Below, piece by piece: positions 18,757 through 27,710 of a stretch of 64,000 nt of DNA. The stretch spans positions 186,001 to 250,000 of the forward strand of contig NZ_JARHUD010000001.1 in assembly GCF_029222965.1 (NCBI RefSeq), read 5' to 3'. This DNA is from Aquibaculum arenosum. GTDB lineage: Bacteria > Pseudomonadota > Alphaproteobacteria > Kiloniellales > DSM-21159. Position 1 is the stretch's first letter, and each line of letters begins with the position of its first letter. Made by a program: the position numbers and the translations under genes. A model generated the notes under the pieces. It was not told the DNA's origin. It did no database searches and worked only from the letters and a program-made list of their open reading frames with translations.

Positions 18757-19329
18757 TCACGATGCACTCTTCTCCTCGCCGCCCGTCCAGTGCTCGGGCC
18801 AGAGGCGCGCAACAACCGGTCCATCCGCGGCAAAAGCGTGGCAGCTGTTCAGCAGCCGTGGCTTTTTGTCGGAGCGGGCCTTGTCCGGGGCGTTTTCACG
18901 GCTCTTGATCGGGATGATTGTCTGGAAGGCGACCGTGCCGATGGCCATGAGCATTTCCGTGATATGGGTGCAGCCACCGGTGCTGCCGAATTCCTGACGC
19001 AGCTTCTCCCGCCAGCCCGGGGCGATGCGCATGCCAACCAGCCGCTCGTAGTTCGGGGTGGCGCCGGGGCAGATTGCAAAGGGCGAAGAGTCTGTGACCG
19101 CTTCCACAGCGCGGACGGTGAAGGAATCGTCCAAAGTCAGGCGCACCTGCATGTCGTGCACCGGAGTGCCGGGCTCGACCCGACCACGATGCTCATTGTC
19201 AAAGCCGTAGGTCTTGGTGTCGACGATCCGCCCCTCGATATCCCACAGACCATCGGCGCGCCGATAACCGCGAAAGTCATACTGCCGATTGTGCAGGGCT
19301 TCACGTTCGCTCGGCGGTGACAAGGGCAT
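18757..19329 (-). CDS. DUF2889 family protein
   Basis: A 190-residue cytoplasmic protein matching my memory of DUF2889: an N-terminal RQYDFRGYRRADGLWDIEGRIVDTKT-like segment, then PVHDMQVRLTLDD, SPFAICPGATPNYERLVG and GGCTHITEML. The conserved Cys and His residues (ICPG, GCTHI) suggest metal binding, which is inference. Its function is not established. The C-terminal 45 residues are Lys/Arg-rich and less conserved. It lies 64 bases upstream of rsmB on the same strand. Confidence 0.8.
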   Translation of the reverse strand: MPLSPPSEREALHNRQYDFRGYRRADGLWDIEGRIVDTKTYGFDNEHRGRVEPGTPVHDMQVRLTLDDSFTVRAVEAVTDSSPFAICPGATPNYERLVGMRIAPGWREKLRQEFGSTGGCTHITEMLMAIGTVAFQTIIPIKSRENAPDKARSDKKPRLLNSCHAFAADGPVVARLWPEHWTGGEEKSAS

Positions 19330-19481
19330 GGACCATCCTCTCTCGAGCTCCCCAAGCTCCAGGCGCGCCGCGCAGGCGCACGAGCAGCGGGCTCAATTCT
19401 TCTGACAAGCGCAGGCGATCTGCACGTGGGCTGTCACGTGCCGCGGCAGATTAGGCGCTCTCAGCCGGGGGTCAAGCAGCC

Positions 19482-19928
19482 TCAGCCGTGGCCATAGCCC
19501 GTATCGAACAGCAGCATGTCACGCTGACGCAGGTCGTCCTCCACCTCTTCGAGCACCACGGAGAAAAGGTCGCGGATTGAGACCATGCCCACGATGCGTG
19601 TGCCGTCGAGGACCGGAAGATGGCGGAAGCCATTTGCGCGCATGCGCTGCAGGGCTTCGGCTGCCGTATCGCCTGGGCGCAGCGTGTAGGGTTGCGCGGT
19701 CATCACCTCCGAAAGGCGGGTGGCGGCCGGATCCCTTTCCGTCGCGACCACACGGCGCACCAGATCGCGTTCGGTGAATATTCCAAGCAGGTTCTGAGGT
19801 TCGCCGATCATGACGGCGCTGATGCCCCGTTCGGCCATGACCGCGGTCGCCTCGCGCACCGTGGTCTCTGGCGAAAGAATGCTGAGTTCCTGATTGCTGA
19901 CAATGTCGGGAACGATGCGGTGTTGCAT
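19482..19928 (-). CDS. CBS-domain-pair protein
   Basis: About 148 residues consisting of two CBS motifs and little else (SPETTVREATAVMAERGISAVMI ... GIFTERDLVRRVV and LRPGDTAAEALQRMRANGFRHLPVL ... GMVSIRDLFSVVL). Such proteins bind adenosyl ligands and regulate a partner. The frame is open to 20018, but ATG 19928, with GGGAG about eight bases upstream, is the better start. It follows the CNNM/CorC-type gene on the same strand. The partner is unknown. Confidence 0.85.
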   Translation of the reverse strand: MQHRIVPDIVSNQELSILSPETTVREATAVMAERGISAVMIGEPQNLLGIFTERDLVRRVVATERDPAATRLSEVMTAQPYTLRPGDTAAEALQRMRANGFRHLPVLDGTRIVGMVSIRDLFSVVLEEVEDDLRQRDMLLFDTGYGHG

Positions 19929-20014
19929 GCTCACTACTCCCGGCGCCCTCGCCGCAGGCAGGGGCCTGCGACCGTGGCCATTAACCATAAGATGAGGTGC
20001 GACGGCAGAGGAGG

Positions 20015-21316
20015 TCAAGAGGGCGACTGTTCGCCGTTCGGTTCCTCATTGCCCAGGGGAGTGATCTTCAGCAGCGTGATCTGGTTGCGTTGACGACCGA
20101 GAATCTCGAAACGGAAGCCGTGGAAGGAGAAGTTCTGGCCGACTTCCGGAATGAGCCGTGCCTCGTGCAGGACCAGGCCGGCGATGGTGGAGGCCTCCTC
20201 ATCCGGCAGGCGCCAGTCGCAGCGACGGTTGAGGTCACGAATCGTCACCGTGCCGGCGACGATGGCGGTTCCGTCCTGCAGCAGGTCAACGCCTTCGATG
20301 CCCACGTCAGTCTCGTCGGAGATGTCGCCGACAATCTCCTCCAGAATATCCTCCAGGGTGACGATGCCCAGCATCTCGCCGTACTCATCCACCACCACGG
20401 CAATATGTTCTTTGCGGGTGCGAAAGGCTTGGAGTTGGGACAGCAGATCAGTGGAATCAGGTATAAACCAGGGCTTGCCGGCCACGGCTTTCACGTCAAG
20501 CGTGTCCAGTTGGCCTTCTGCCGCCTGCACGGCGCGGAACAGCGCCTTCACGTGCAGAATTCCAACGATGTTCTCCGGCGTTTCCTTCCACAGCGGCAGG
20601 CGCGTGTAAGGGCTGTTCATGACCATCTGAACCAATCTGGCGGGATCGTCATCGATGTTCAGGGCAAGCACGTTGCGGCGGTGGACCATGATGTCCACCA
20701 CCTCGACATCGGCCAGATCGAGGATGGAGCGCAGCATCTCGCGCTCATGCCGGATCTCTTCGTCGCCCTCGCTCTGGTGCAGGTCGATGGCGCCACGCAG
20801 TTCCTCTTCCCAGCGTTCGGCGGCGGCGTGCGAGTCCGGTCCAGCACCGACGCTGCGCAAAGTGCGGGTGACGATGAATTGGACGAGTTGCACCACTGGG
20901 CTGAGCAGGAGAACGATCACCCGCATGGGCTTGGAGACGGTCAGTGCCATGCGGTCGGCGTGATAGAGCGCGAAGGTCTTGGGCAGAACCTCGGAGAAAA
21001 CCAAAACCAGGGCGGTCATGCCCAGCGTGGCGTAAACCACGCCCGTTTCGCCAACGAGGGAAATGAGCACCGAGGTGGCCATAGCCGAGGCCAGGATGTT
21101 CACCAGGTTGTTGCCGAGCAGGATGGCCCCGATCATCTGCTCTTTGCGCTGCCACAGCACATTGACGACCGCGGCCCTGGCATCGCCCTGGCGTTCCAGG
21201 GTGTGCATGCGCGCGCGCGAGGCCGCAGTCAGCGCCGTTTCCGAGCCTGAGAAGAAGGCCGAGAAAACCAACAGGGCCAAAATCGCCGCGCCGCTGAGGA
21301 GTAGTGCGCTATCCAT
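20015..21316 (-). CDS. CNNM / hemolysin C-like membrane protein (DUF21, CBS pair, CorC_HlyC)
   Basis: A 433-residue inner-membrane protein. The N-terminal DUF21/CNNM transmembrane domain (residues about 1-190) has GSETALTAASRARMHTLE and GAILLGNNLVNILASA. A CBS pair follows (MVHRRNVLALNID..., PWFIPDSTDLLSQLQAFRTRKEH), and a C-terminal CorC_HlyC domain (GTVTIRDLNRRCDWRLPDEEASTIAGLVLHE). CNNM/CorC proteins move Mg2+ or regulate its efflux. In alphaproteobacteria it typically sits downstream of aroK-aroB, as here (69 bases after aroB). The old hemolysin label should not be taken literally. Confidence 0.92.
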   Translation of the reverse strand: MDSALLLSGAAILALLVFSAFFSGSETALTAASRARMHTLERQGDARAAVVNVLWQRKEQMIGAILLGNNLVNILASAMATSVLISLVGETGVVYATLGMTALVLVFSEVLPKTFALYHADRMALTVSKPMRVIVLLLSPVVQLVQFIVTRTLRSVGAGPDSHAAAERWEEELRGAIDLHQSEGDEEIRHEREMLRSILDLADVEVVDIMVHRRNVLALNIDDDPARLVQMVMNSPYTRLPLWKETPENIVGILHVKALFRAVQAAEGQLDTLDVKAVAGKPWFIPDSTDLLSQLQAFRTRKEHIAVVVDEYGEMLGIVTLEDILEEIVGDISDETDVGIEGVDLLQDGTAIVAGTVTIRDLNRRCDWRLPDEEASTIAGLVLHEARLIPEVGQNFSFHGFRFEILGRQRNQITLLKITPLGNEEPNGEQSPS

Positions 21317-21384
21317 GCTTCAGTCGTCCGGCTGTTGGGCAGTGAAGGCCATAAGGCGGTTTTGGAGTTCTCAGTGTGAAGCGA

Positions 21385-22545
21385 TCAGGTCAGCAGGGCG
21401 GAGGAGTCATCCGCGATGATCTCGCCGATCCGTTCCGTCAAGAGATGCTCCACCTCTGGTTCCGGAACGGTATCGCTCACGAAAGCCTCACCGATGCCGT
21501 GGGCAAGGATGAAGGTCAGCCGACCATCGCGCGCCTTCTTGTCGTGGCGCATGTGTTCGATCAGCCGCTTGGGGTCCCAGGCCCGCGCCGCCAGGCGCTC
21601 GAACCCGGTGGGCAGGTCCAGCGCCGAGAGGTGTCGCCGAACGCGATCGGCGTCGTCTGCGGCACAGAGGCCCAACTGCGCTGACAGCTCAAAAGCCAGC
21701 ACCATTCCGATGGCCACCGCCTCCCCATGCAGCAGGTCGCCGTCGTAGCCGCACTCCGCCTCCAGCGCGTGGCCGAAGGTATGGCCGAGGTTCAACAGCT
21801 TGCGCTGACCGCCTTCCTTCTCGTCGGCAGCCACCACGTCGGCCTTCATGGCGCAAGCGCGTCGTACCGCTTCACGCCTTGCCTTGCTGTCGCCTTCGAG
21901 CACCAGGTGTCCGTGCCCCTCCAGCCAGGTGAAGAAAGCGGCGTCACCCAGCAGGCCACATTTCGCGACCTCGGCATAGCCGGCCAGCAGGTCGCGCTGG
22001 GGCAGGGTGGAGAGCACCGTCGTGTCAGCCAGCACCAGCTTCGGCTGATGGAAGGCGCCCACCAGGTTCTTGCCCATAGCGGTGTTGATGCCGGTCTTGC
22101 CACCGACTGAGCTGTCCACCTGGGCCAGGAGGGTGGTTGGAATCTGGATGAACTCAATGCCACGCAGCAGCACGGCTGCGGCAAAACCGCAAAGATCGCC
22201 CACCACGCCGCCGCCCAACGCCACCAGAGTGCTGTGGCGGTCGACCCCGGCGCGCAGGAGCTCCTCGCAGAGCTGGGCAAAGCGCTCGAAGCTCTTGCTG
22301 GCCTCGCCGGCCGGCACCACGAAGGCTTCGTGCCGGATGCCGGCGTGGTCCAGGGCGCGCTGCAGGATGGGCAGGTGCAGCTTCTCCACCTGGGAGTCCG
22401 TGACGATCAGCACCCGCGGGCTGGCCAGAAGCGGCGCGATCAGTTCGCCGGCCTTTGCGATCAGGCCTTCGCCGATCAGGATTTCATAGCTGCGCTCGCC
22501 CAATCCGACGAGCAGCCGATCATGACCGCTCACGCGTCTCTCCAT
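21385..22545 (-). CDS. aroB: 3-dehydroquinate synthase
   Basis: Second step of the shikimate pathway, converting DAHP to 3-dehydroquinate with NAD+ and a divalent metal. 386 residues. Seen: NAD-binding ALGGGVVGDLCGFAAA, QIPTTLLAQVDSSVGGKTGIN, and metal ligands in DEKEGGQRKLLNLGHTFGHALE and the LLHGEAVAIGM His region. The gene overlaps the end of aroK by 26 bases. An in-frame GTG at 22533, preceded by GGAGAG with six bases between, may be the real start; it would shorten the protein by four residues and reduce the overlap. Confidence 0.96.
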   Translation of the reverse strand: MERRVSGHDRLLVGLGERSYEILIGEGLIAKAGELIAPLLASPRVLIVTDSQVEKLHLPILQRALDHAGIRHEAFVVPAGEASKSFERFAQLCEELLRAGVDRHSTLVALGGGVVGDLCGFAAAVLLRGIEFIQIPTTLLAQVDSSVGGKTGINTAMGKNLVGAFHQPKLVLADTTVLSTLPQRDLLAGYAEVAKCGLLGDAAFFTWLEGHGHLVLEGDSKARREAVRRACAMKADVVAADEKEGGQRKLLNLGHTFGHALEAECGYDGDLLHGEAVAIGMVLAFELSAQLGLCAADDADRVRRHLSALDLPTGFERLAARAWDPKRLIEHMRHDKKARDGRLTFILAHGIGEAFVSDTVPEPEVEHLLTERIGEIIADDSSALLT

Positions 22546-23146
22546 TGCTTGCGGCTGCCTTGTTTGCGTCTGAGGGCAGCCATCCCTCGTCCTGCAGGGC
22601 CTGCAGGACGCGCGTCACGCTGGCCTCCAGTGGTCCGTCGGCGCTGTCCACCGTGAGGTCGGCTTGCGCGTAGATGGGATAGCGCTGCTCCATCAAGTCT
22701 TTCAGGACCCGCCGGGGATTGTCCTTCTTGAGCAGTGGCCGATTGTCGCGGCGTGCGGTGCGCCGCACCAGCACATCAAGGTCCGCCCGCAGCCAGACGG
22801 TCACGCCAGCACGCGCGATGGCGGCACGGGTCTCCGCATCCATGTAGGCGCCGCCGCCGGTGGCAATCACCTGGGGGCGTTCGCCAGCAAGAAGACGGGC
22901 AATCACCCGGCGTTCGCCGTCGCGGAAATAGCGCTCGCCGTGGCGCTCGAAGATCTCGGGAATGCTGCAGCCGGCCGCGGTTTCAATCTCGCTGTCGGCA
23001 TCGACGAAGTCCCAGCCCAGTCGAGTGGCCAGCCGACGTCCGACGCAGGACTTTCCCGCCCCCATCAGACCGATCAGCACGATGTGCCGTCGTTGGTCGC
23101 TATCGTGCGCCGGCGCCGGATTAAGGTCTTGCGACAGCCCCGTCAT
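22520..23146 (-). CDS. aroK: Shikimate kinase
   Basis: Phosphorylates shikimate at the 3-OH. About 208 residues, slightly longer than the usual 175-190 because of an N-terminal extension. The Walker A motif is GLMGAGKSCVGRRLA, the shikimate-binding DADSEIE, then RYFRDGERRVIARLL and ATGGGAYMD, and the lid RPLLKKDNPRR. The frame runs open to 23236; ATG 23146 (MTGLSQDLN) is my choice on length. It is translationally overlapped with aroB, forming aroK-aroB-CNNM, and is divergent from the 46-residue small gene. Confidence 0.94.
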   Translation of the reverse strand: MTGLSQDLNPAPAHDSDQRRHIVLIGLMGAGKSCVGRRLATRLGWDFVDADSEIETAAGCSIPEIFERHGERYFRDGERRVIARLLAGERPQVIATGGGAYMDAETRAAIARAGVTVWLRADLDVLVRRTARRDNRPLLKKDNPRRVLKDLMEQRYPIYAQADLTVDSADGPLEASVTRVLQALQDEGWLPSDANKAAASNGETRERS

Positions 23147-23396
23147 GACGCGCGTTTTCCTCGCTTCGGCGTGGTGCATGCCGTCGTGCCCGCCGATTCG
23201 GTAATCGACTGTCGTTGCGCCACCGGGGGCGCGCACTTATCTTTCGGGCGGTGATGCCGCGTTTTCGCCATGGTCGAACCTTATCACCATCGTTGGGGTT
23301 TGGGGCAAGCCCGGTCATTGCCTGTCGCATGAGCCTCGCCGCGGGGTCGCCAGCTCCGAGGCGTGGAGCCTGCAATTTACGGTACGGAAGTCAGTG

Positions 23397-23537
23397 ATGC
23401 GTCGGGTCGGACTCTTTCTCATTCTGCTGCTCATCGTCGGTCTGATCGGGGCCGCTGCCGCGCTGTTGGTGGTGGATGTGGAGCGGCCAACCCAGACCGT
23501 CGAGAAGGTGGTTCCCGATGCGCGCATGGACGACTGA
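23397..23537 (+). CDS. 46-residue single-pass membrane protein, conserved small gene
   Basis: Too short for ordinary gene calling but well supported. ATG 23397 follows GGAAG by seven bases. Residues 4-26 form a clean TM helix (VGLFLILLLIVGLIGAAAA), then DVERPTQTVEKVVPDARMDD. I recall similar 40-50 residue proteins in Rhodospirillales (hydrophobic helix, then a ...PxxxVEKVxPDxR tail) just upstream of a large secreted protein and xerD. Its last 20 bases overlap the start of the next gene in another frame, so the two are translationally coupled. Function unknown. Confidence 0.7.
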   Translation: MRRVGLFLILLLIVGLIGAAAALLVVDVERPTQTVEKVVPDARMDD

Positions 23538-25491
23538 CGGCCGGGGCGCTGGAAGAGCGGCCGGGCTGGGCCGCCTGGCGCTGTTGACGGCCGGTGCGCT
23601 CGTGCTGTTGACGCTGCCGCCTCAGGCCGAAGCACAGACCAGCAGCTACGCCACCGGTCAGCCGCGCCAGCTCTTCCCGCAGGATGACAGCGCTTCCGGC
23701 TCCGGCGGCGCAGGAGTCCGGGGCCGCGATGTCCAGGAGCCTTCCGGCAGCGGCTTCCCGCGGGCGCCCGATCCCTATGAGCAGCCCGGCGACTACTTCG
23801 AGGCCGCACCCGCACCCGGTAGCGAGCCAGCACGGACCGGATTGGTACAGCCGCCCGCTCTGGACCGCCCACAGGCCGACCCCGGCGATGGGACCTACGT
23901 CATTCGCGGCGGCATCGAGGTCGATCCGCTGAGCAGCGGCATTCCGGAAACGGCCGGCACGCTCGATCCGGGGGACGGCGGCCTGGGCTACGATCTCTGG
24001 CAGGGGAGCGATCGGGAAGAGATCGTGCGCCTCATCCGAACGTTGCCTTCCCTGCAATCACCGGCCTTGCGTGACAGCGCCGTGCGCCTGCTGCTGTCCT
24101 CGGCCGCGCCGCCGCGAAGTCACAGTGCTCTCGGCGGGTCGGGCGATCTGCTCGAAGCGCGCGCAGAGGCGCTTGCCAATCTCGGTGCCCAGGAAGAGCT
24201 GCTCGAGCTCTTGCGGCGCTTGCCGCGCGATGCCGAGCAGAATCAGCGACTTGCTCGCCTGCACGTGGAGGCCGCCTTGCTCACCCGCAGCCGGGCTGAG
24301 GCCTGCCGGGTGACGCGCGGCGCGATCGAGCGCTTCTCCGACACAGCCTTCTGGCAGGAAGCCCTGATCTACTGCCAGATCAGTGAGGGCGAGGAGGCGG
24401 CCGCCAGCCTGGGGCTGTCGCTGCTGCGCGAACTGGATGAAGGGGATCCGCAGCGCATCGCTCTGGCCGAGGCGGCACTGGGACGGGGGCAGCCACCGGA
24501 GCCACGCGAAGCCGACGGCCTGACCTTGGCCTATCTGGCGGCGCTGGATGCCGCTCCCGCGCCGGCGCTGCTGCAGACGAGCGATGCGCGCATTCTCGCG
24601 GCTGTGAGCCGGTTGAGCGCAGTCCCGGCGGAGGAGCGCTTGCGCCTGACGGAACGTGCCGTGGGACGCGATCTTTTGCCCGCCCGTAGCTTGGCGGAGG
24701 CATACGAGCGCGCTCGATTCTCCGGGGCGGAACTGGATGATCCGCGCGGCGCGGCGGCCGGCCTGGAGCCGACGCTTGCGCGCGCCCTGCTCTACAAGGG
24801 CGCCTGGCGCAGCCATGATCCCCAGGAAAAGCTGGCACTGCTGCAGGCCTACGTGGACGCTGCGGCCGGCGAGGGCTTGACCTTGGCGGCGCTGAAAGCC
24901 GCCGGCGGGCTTCTGCTCGGCGTGAATCCCGGCATGGAACTGCGCGAGGATGCGGCGTTGGCTGCTAAAGCGCTGATTGTCTCCGGGCGCCTGGAGCGTG
25001 CCGCGGCCTGGATCTCGCTGCTGCGCAGCGCGGCGGGCAGCAGTGATGCCGCCCGCCGCGCCTATGCAGAAATCTGGCCGCTGGCGCGTGTGGCTGGTCT
25101 CGAAACCGACGCGGTGCTCGACATCGATGGCTGGCGCAGGATCGTGCAAGGCAATGGCGACCCGCTGCGGGGCGAGGAAATGCAAAGCCAGCTGCGCGGC
25201 ATGATTGCCGCGCTGGATGGGCGAGGCGACGAGGACGCGCCGCGCATGGTTTCGCGGGTGGGCGGCCTGGGGCCGCCCTCGGCTTCCGGCCTCTACGGGC
25301 TGCGCGGCGCCGCAACGGATGGGTTCCGGGGTGAAACGCTGCTGCAGGCGCTCCATCTACTGGGTGAGGGGCCGCTCGATGAGGTCCACCCCCAAGCGCT
25401 TACCGAAGTTCTGGATGCGCTGACCCGTGTCGACCTTTCGACCGAAGCGCGGGCCATCGCCATCGAAACACTACTTGTTCAAGACTATTGA
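23518..25491 (+). CDS. Large secreted/periplasmic protein of unknown function
   Basis: About 657 residues, starting at ATG 23518 inside the small membrane-protein gene. It has a signal peptide (hydrophobic LALLTAGALVLLTLPPQAEA; likely cleavage near AEA-QT), a Gly/Ser/Pro-rich, probably disordered stretch (residues about 25-130), then an alpha-helical, Leu/Ala/Arg-rich body (residues about 145-650) resembling TPR-like solenoids without a clear repeat signature. IRGGIEVDPLSS marks the boundary. In related genomes the gene sits between the small membrane gene and xerD. The function is unknown; an envelope role linked to the small protein is inferred. Confidence 0.7.
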   Translation: MRAWTTDGRGAGRAAGLGRLALLTAGALVLLTLPPQAEAQTSSYATGQPRQLFPQDDSASGSGGAGVRGRDVQEPSGSGFPRAPDPYEQPGDYFEAAPAPGSEPARTGLVQPPALDRPQADPGDGTYVIRGGIEVDPLSSGIPETAGTLDPGDGGLGYDLWQGSDREEIVRLIRTLPSLQSPALRDSAVRLLLSSAAPPRSHSALGGSGDLLEARAEALANLGAQEELLELLRRLPRDAEQNQRLARLHVEAALLTRSRAEACRVTRGAIERFSDTAFWQEALIYCQISEGEEAAASLGLSLLRELDEGDPQRIALAEAALGRGQPPEPREADGLTLAYLAALDAAPAPALLQTSDARILAAVSRLSAVPAEERLRLTERAVGRDLLPARSLAEAYERARFSGAELDDPRGAAAGLEPTLARALLYKGAWRSHDPQEKLALLQAYVDAAAGEGLTLAALKAAGGLLLGVNPGMELREDAALAAKALIVSGRLERAAAWISLLRSAAGSSDAARRAYAEIWPLARVAGLETDAVLDIDGWRRIVQGNGDPLRGEEMQSQLRGMIAALDGRGDEDAPRMVSRVGGLGPPSASGLYGLRGAATDGFRGETLLQALHLLGEGPLDEVHPQALTEVLDALTRVDLSTEARAIAIETLLVQDY

Positions 25492-25505
25492 GGAACACAA
25501 AGATC

Positions 25506-26513
25506 ATGTCCGCTGCGCGCAGGCCTTCTCAACGGATTCCAGTCACCGAGGTTGACGGGCGCGTCGACGCATTTCTCGAGATGTTGGCGGCCGAACGGGG
25601 GGCGGCGCGAAACACGCTCGATGCCTATCGCCGCGATCTCCACGATGCTGCGGCTTTCTTGAACGGCCGGGATGTGAAGTTGGGTGCGGCGGAAGCCGAC
25701 GACCTGCGCGCCTATGTTGCGCACCTTTCCGAGAGCGGCCTGTCGCCGCGCACTGTCGCTCGGCGCTTGTCGGCCCTGCGGCAGTTCTTCCGTTTCATGC
25801 AGGAAGAAGGCTGGCGTCAGGAAGACCCGACCGCCCAATTGGAAAGCCCGCAGCAGGGCCGTCGCTTGCCCAAGATTCTGAGCGAACAGGAGGTCGACCG
25901 GCTGCTCGACGCGGCCCGGCGCAAGGTCGGTCCGGAGGGACTGCGACTGGTGGCCTTGCTGGAGATACTCTATGCCACGGGCTTGCGCGTGTCCGAACTG
26001 GTGGGGCTGCCCTATTCGGCGGTGGCGCGCGACACGGAAACGCTACTGATCCGCGGCAAGGGCGGTCGTGAACGGATGGTGCCGCTTGGAAAGCCGGCGC
26101 GGCAGGCGCTGGCCGACTACAAGGCAGTGCGACTCATGTTCTTGAAGCGCGGCGAGGATGAGCGTTGGCTCTTTCCCTCGCGCAGCGCCGGCGGTCATCT
26201 GACCCGCCATCGTATGGCACAGTTGCTCAAGGAATTGGCTTCGGATGCCGGAGTGGAGCCGGGGAAGGTCTCGCCCCATGTGCTGCGCCATGCCTTCGCC
26301 AGTCATCTCCTGGCGCGCGGCGCCGACTTGCGAGCCGTCCAGCAGATGCTGGGGCACGCCGACATCGCCACCACGCAGATCTACACTCATGTGGTTGATG
26401 AGCGCTTGAAGTCGTTGGTGCGGGAGAACCACCCCCTTGCCAAGCCCGTGGCCAATGATCCGAGCGATGAGGTCGCCCCGCCCTCGGCAAAGCGGGTCGC
26501 CAATCGCGGTTGA
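25506..26513 (+). CDS. xerD: Site-specific tyrosine recombinase XerD
   Basis: Resolves chromosome dimers at dif with XerC and FtsK. About 335 residues. The N-terminal SAM-like core-binding domain (FLEMLAAERGAARNTLDAYRRDL) is followed by the catalytic domain with all active residues: Arg in ATGLRVSELVGL, Lys in IRGKGGRERMVPL, His-x-x-Arg in HVLRHAFASHLLARG, His in MLGHADIATTQIYTHV and its Tyr nucleophile. TTG 25488 is in frame, but ATG 25506 is preferred. It is a chromosomal Xer, not an integrase of a mobile element: there are no att repeats or cargo genes nearby. Confidence 0.93.
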   Translation: MSAARRPSQRIPVTEVDGRVDAFLEMLAAERGAARNTLDAYRRDLHDAAAFLNGRDVKLGAAEADDLRAYVAHLSESGLSPRTVARRLSALRQFFRFMQEEGWRQEDPTAQLESPQQGRRLPKILSEQEVDRLLDAARRKVGPEGLRLVALLEILYATGLRVSELVGLPYSAVARDTETLLIRGKGGRERMVPLGKPARQALADYKAVRLMFLKRGEDERWLFPSRSAGGHLTRHRMAQLLKELASDAGVEPGKVSPHVLRHAFASHLLARGADLRAVQQMLGHADIATTQIYTHVVDERLKSLVRENHPLAKPVANDPSDEVAPPSAKRVANRG

Positions 26514-26529
26514 AAGCCGCAGGGTCGGT

Positions 26530-26535
26530 CTATAA
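26530..26535 (+). promoter_or_regulatory. Candidate -10 box for malyl-CoA lyase
   Basis: A perfect TATAAT lies in the 149-base gap before the malyl-CoA lyase gene. The only -35-like hexamer, TTGAAA at 26510-26515, is too close (14-base spacer), so the box is offered alone. Confidence 0.35.
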
Positions 26536-26662
26536 TTTTGCCTGTTCGCTGATGCGGCGCGGGCGGCGATACGGTCCGTCCGTGCCGCACGCACAGCCGG
26601 GCTGAAGGTTAACGAGCGCGGGCCGTCCCGGGCCGCACCCGATAATGAGGAAGGACAGGGCT

Positions 26663-27643
26663 ATGAGTTTCACGATTGTCGAACAGGCGCGCGCCCGATT
26701 GAACCGCAGCGAGCTGGCGGTGCCGGGGAGCAACTACCGCTTTATTGAGAAGGCGGCTGAGGCGCCGGCCGACGTTGTGTTTCTGGACCTGGAAGATGCG
26801 GTGGCGCCTGATGACAAGGCGCAGGCGCGCAAGAACATCATCCGTGCCCTCAACGAGGTCGATTTCGGCAAGAAGACCGTGTCCGTGCGCATCAACGGCC
26901 TCGATACGCACTACATGTATCGCGACGTGGTCGATCTAATCGAACAGGGCGGCGAGCGGCTCGACCTCATAATGGTCCCCAAGGTCGGCACCGTGGCGGA
27001 TGTCTATGCGGTCGACATGCTGGTTACGCAGGTGGAAGATGCGGTCGGCCGCAAGAAGCGGCTGGGCTTCGAGCACATCATCGAAACGGCCCTGGGCATG
27101 TCCAATGTCGATGCCATCGCCCATGCCTCCAAGCGCAACGAGTCGCTGCACTTTGGTGTGGCGGACTATGCCGCGTCCACCCGCGCGCGCACGACGAACA
27201 TCGGCGGTCCCAATCCGCTCTATGGGGTGCTGACCGATGCCGATGAGCAGGGCGATCGTGACTATCACTGGGGTGACATGTGGCACTACGCCATTGCGCG
27301 GATGGTGGTGGCGGCCCGGGCCGCTGGCCTGCGCCCCGTGGACGGTCCCTTCGGCGACATCCAGGACCAGGAAGGCTACAAGGCCCAGGCGCGCCGTGCA
27401 GCGGTGCTCGGCTGCGAAGGCAAATGGGCCATCCATCCGACCCAGATCGACTTGGCCAACGAACTCTTCGCCCCCAGTGAAGCCGAAGTGGAAAAGGCCA
27501 ATCGCATTCTCGAGGCCATGGCCCAGGCCCAGAAGGAGGGCAAGGGCGCGGTCACGCTCGACGGGCGCCTGATCGACATCGCCTCGATCAAGCAGGCTGA
27601 GGTTCTGGTCGAGAAGGCCAAGGCCATCGCCGACGCCGGGTGA
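26663..27643 (+). CDS. mcl1: L-malyl-CoA / beta-methylmalyl-CoA lyase
   Basis: A CoA-ester lyase of the HpcH/HpaI-CitE superfamily, 326 residues. It cleaves beta-methylmalyl-CoA to propionyl-CoA plus glyoxylate and L-malyl-CoA to acetyl-CoA plus glyoxylate. Seen: DVVFLDLEDAVAPDDKAQAR with the acidic Mg2+ ligand, VRINGLDTHYMYRDVVD, LIMVPKVGTVADVYAVD, HFGVADYAAS, DGPFGDIQDQEGYKAQARRA and KWAIHPTQIDLANE; these match Mcl1 of the ethylmalonyl-CoA pathway closely. AAGGA (26651-26655) seven bases before ATG 26663 sets the start. The propionyl-CoA it yields would feed the carboxylase whose beta subunit is at 3.1 kb. Confidence 0.88.
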   Translation: MSFTIVEQARARLNRSELAVPGSNYRFIEKAAEAPADVVFLDLEDAVAPDDKAQARKNIIRALNEVDFGKKTVSVRINGLDTHYMYRDVVDLIEQGGERLDLIMVPKVGTVADVYAVDMLVTQVEDAVGRKKRLGFEHIIETALGMSNVDAIAHASKRNESLHFGVADYAASTRARTTNIGGPNPLYGVLTDADEQGDRDYHWGDMWHYAIARMVVAARAAGLRPVDGPFGDIQDQEGYKAQARRAAVLGCEGKWAIHPTQIDLANELFAPSEAEVEKANRILEAMAQAQKEGKGAVTLDGRLIDIASIKQAEVLVEKAKAIADAG

Positions 27644-27684
27644 GGGGAGACGGCGCTTTCGTCTTCTGGCACCCCCATCGATGA

Positions 27685-27710
27685 CGCCGGTCCGCTGAGG
27701 CGGGCCGGCG
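27685..27710 (+). repeat. Hairpin just upstream of the mrp operon ribosome site
   Basis: CGCCGGTCCGC (27685-27695) pairs with GCGGGCCGGCG (27700-27710) over a tgag loop, with one G.T pair. It ends four bases before the GGGAGG ribosome site of mrpE. No T run follows, so it is either a weak terminator for the lyase gene or a 5' leader structure of the antiporter mRNA. Confidence 0.5.

Noticed and set aside
20015-21316. Reading the CNNM protein as a hemolysin toxin
   Set aside because: DUF21, CBS and CorC_HlyC domains indicate a magnesium-related membrane protein; the hemolysin name is historical.
25506-26513. xerD considered as an integrase of a mobile element
   Set aside because: It has the chromosomal XerD motifs and neighbours, and no att repeats, excisionase or cargo genes are visible.
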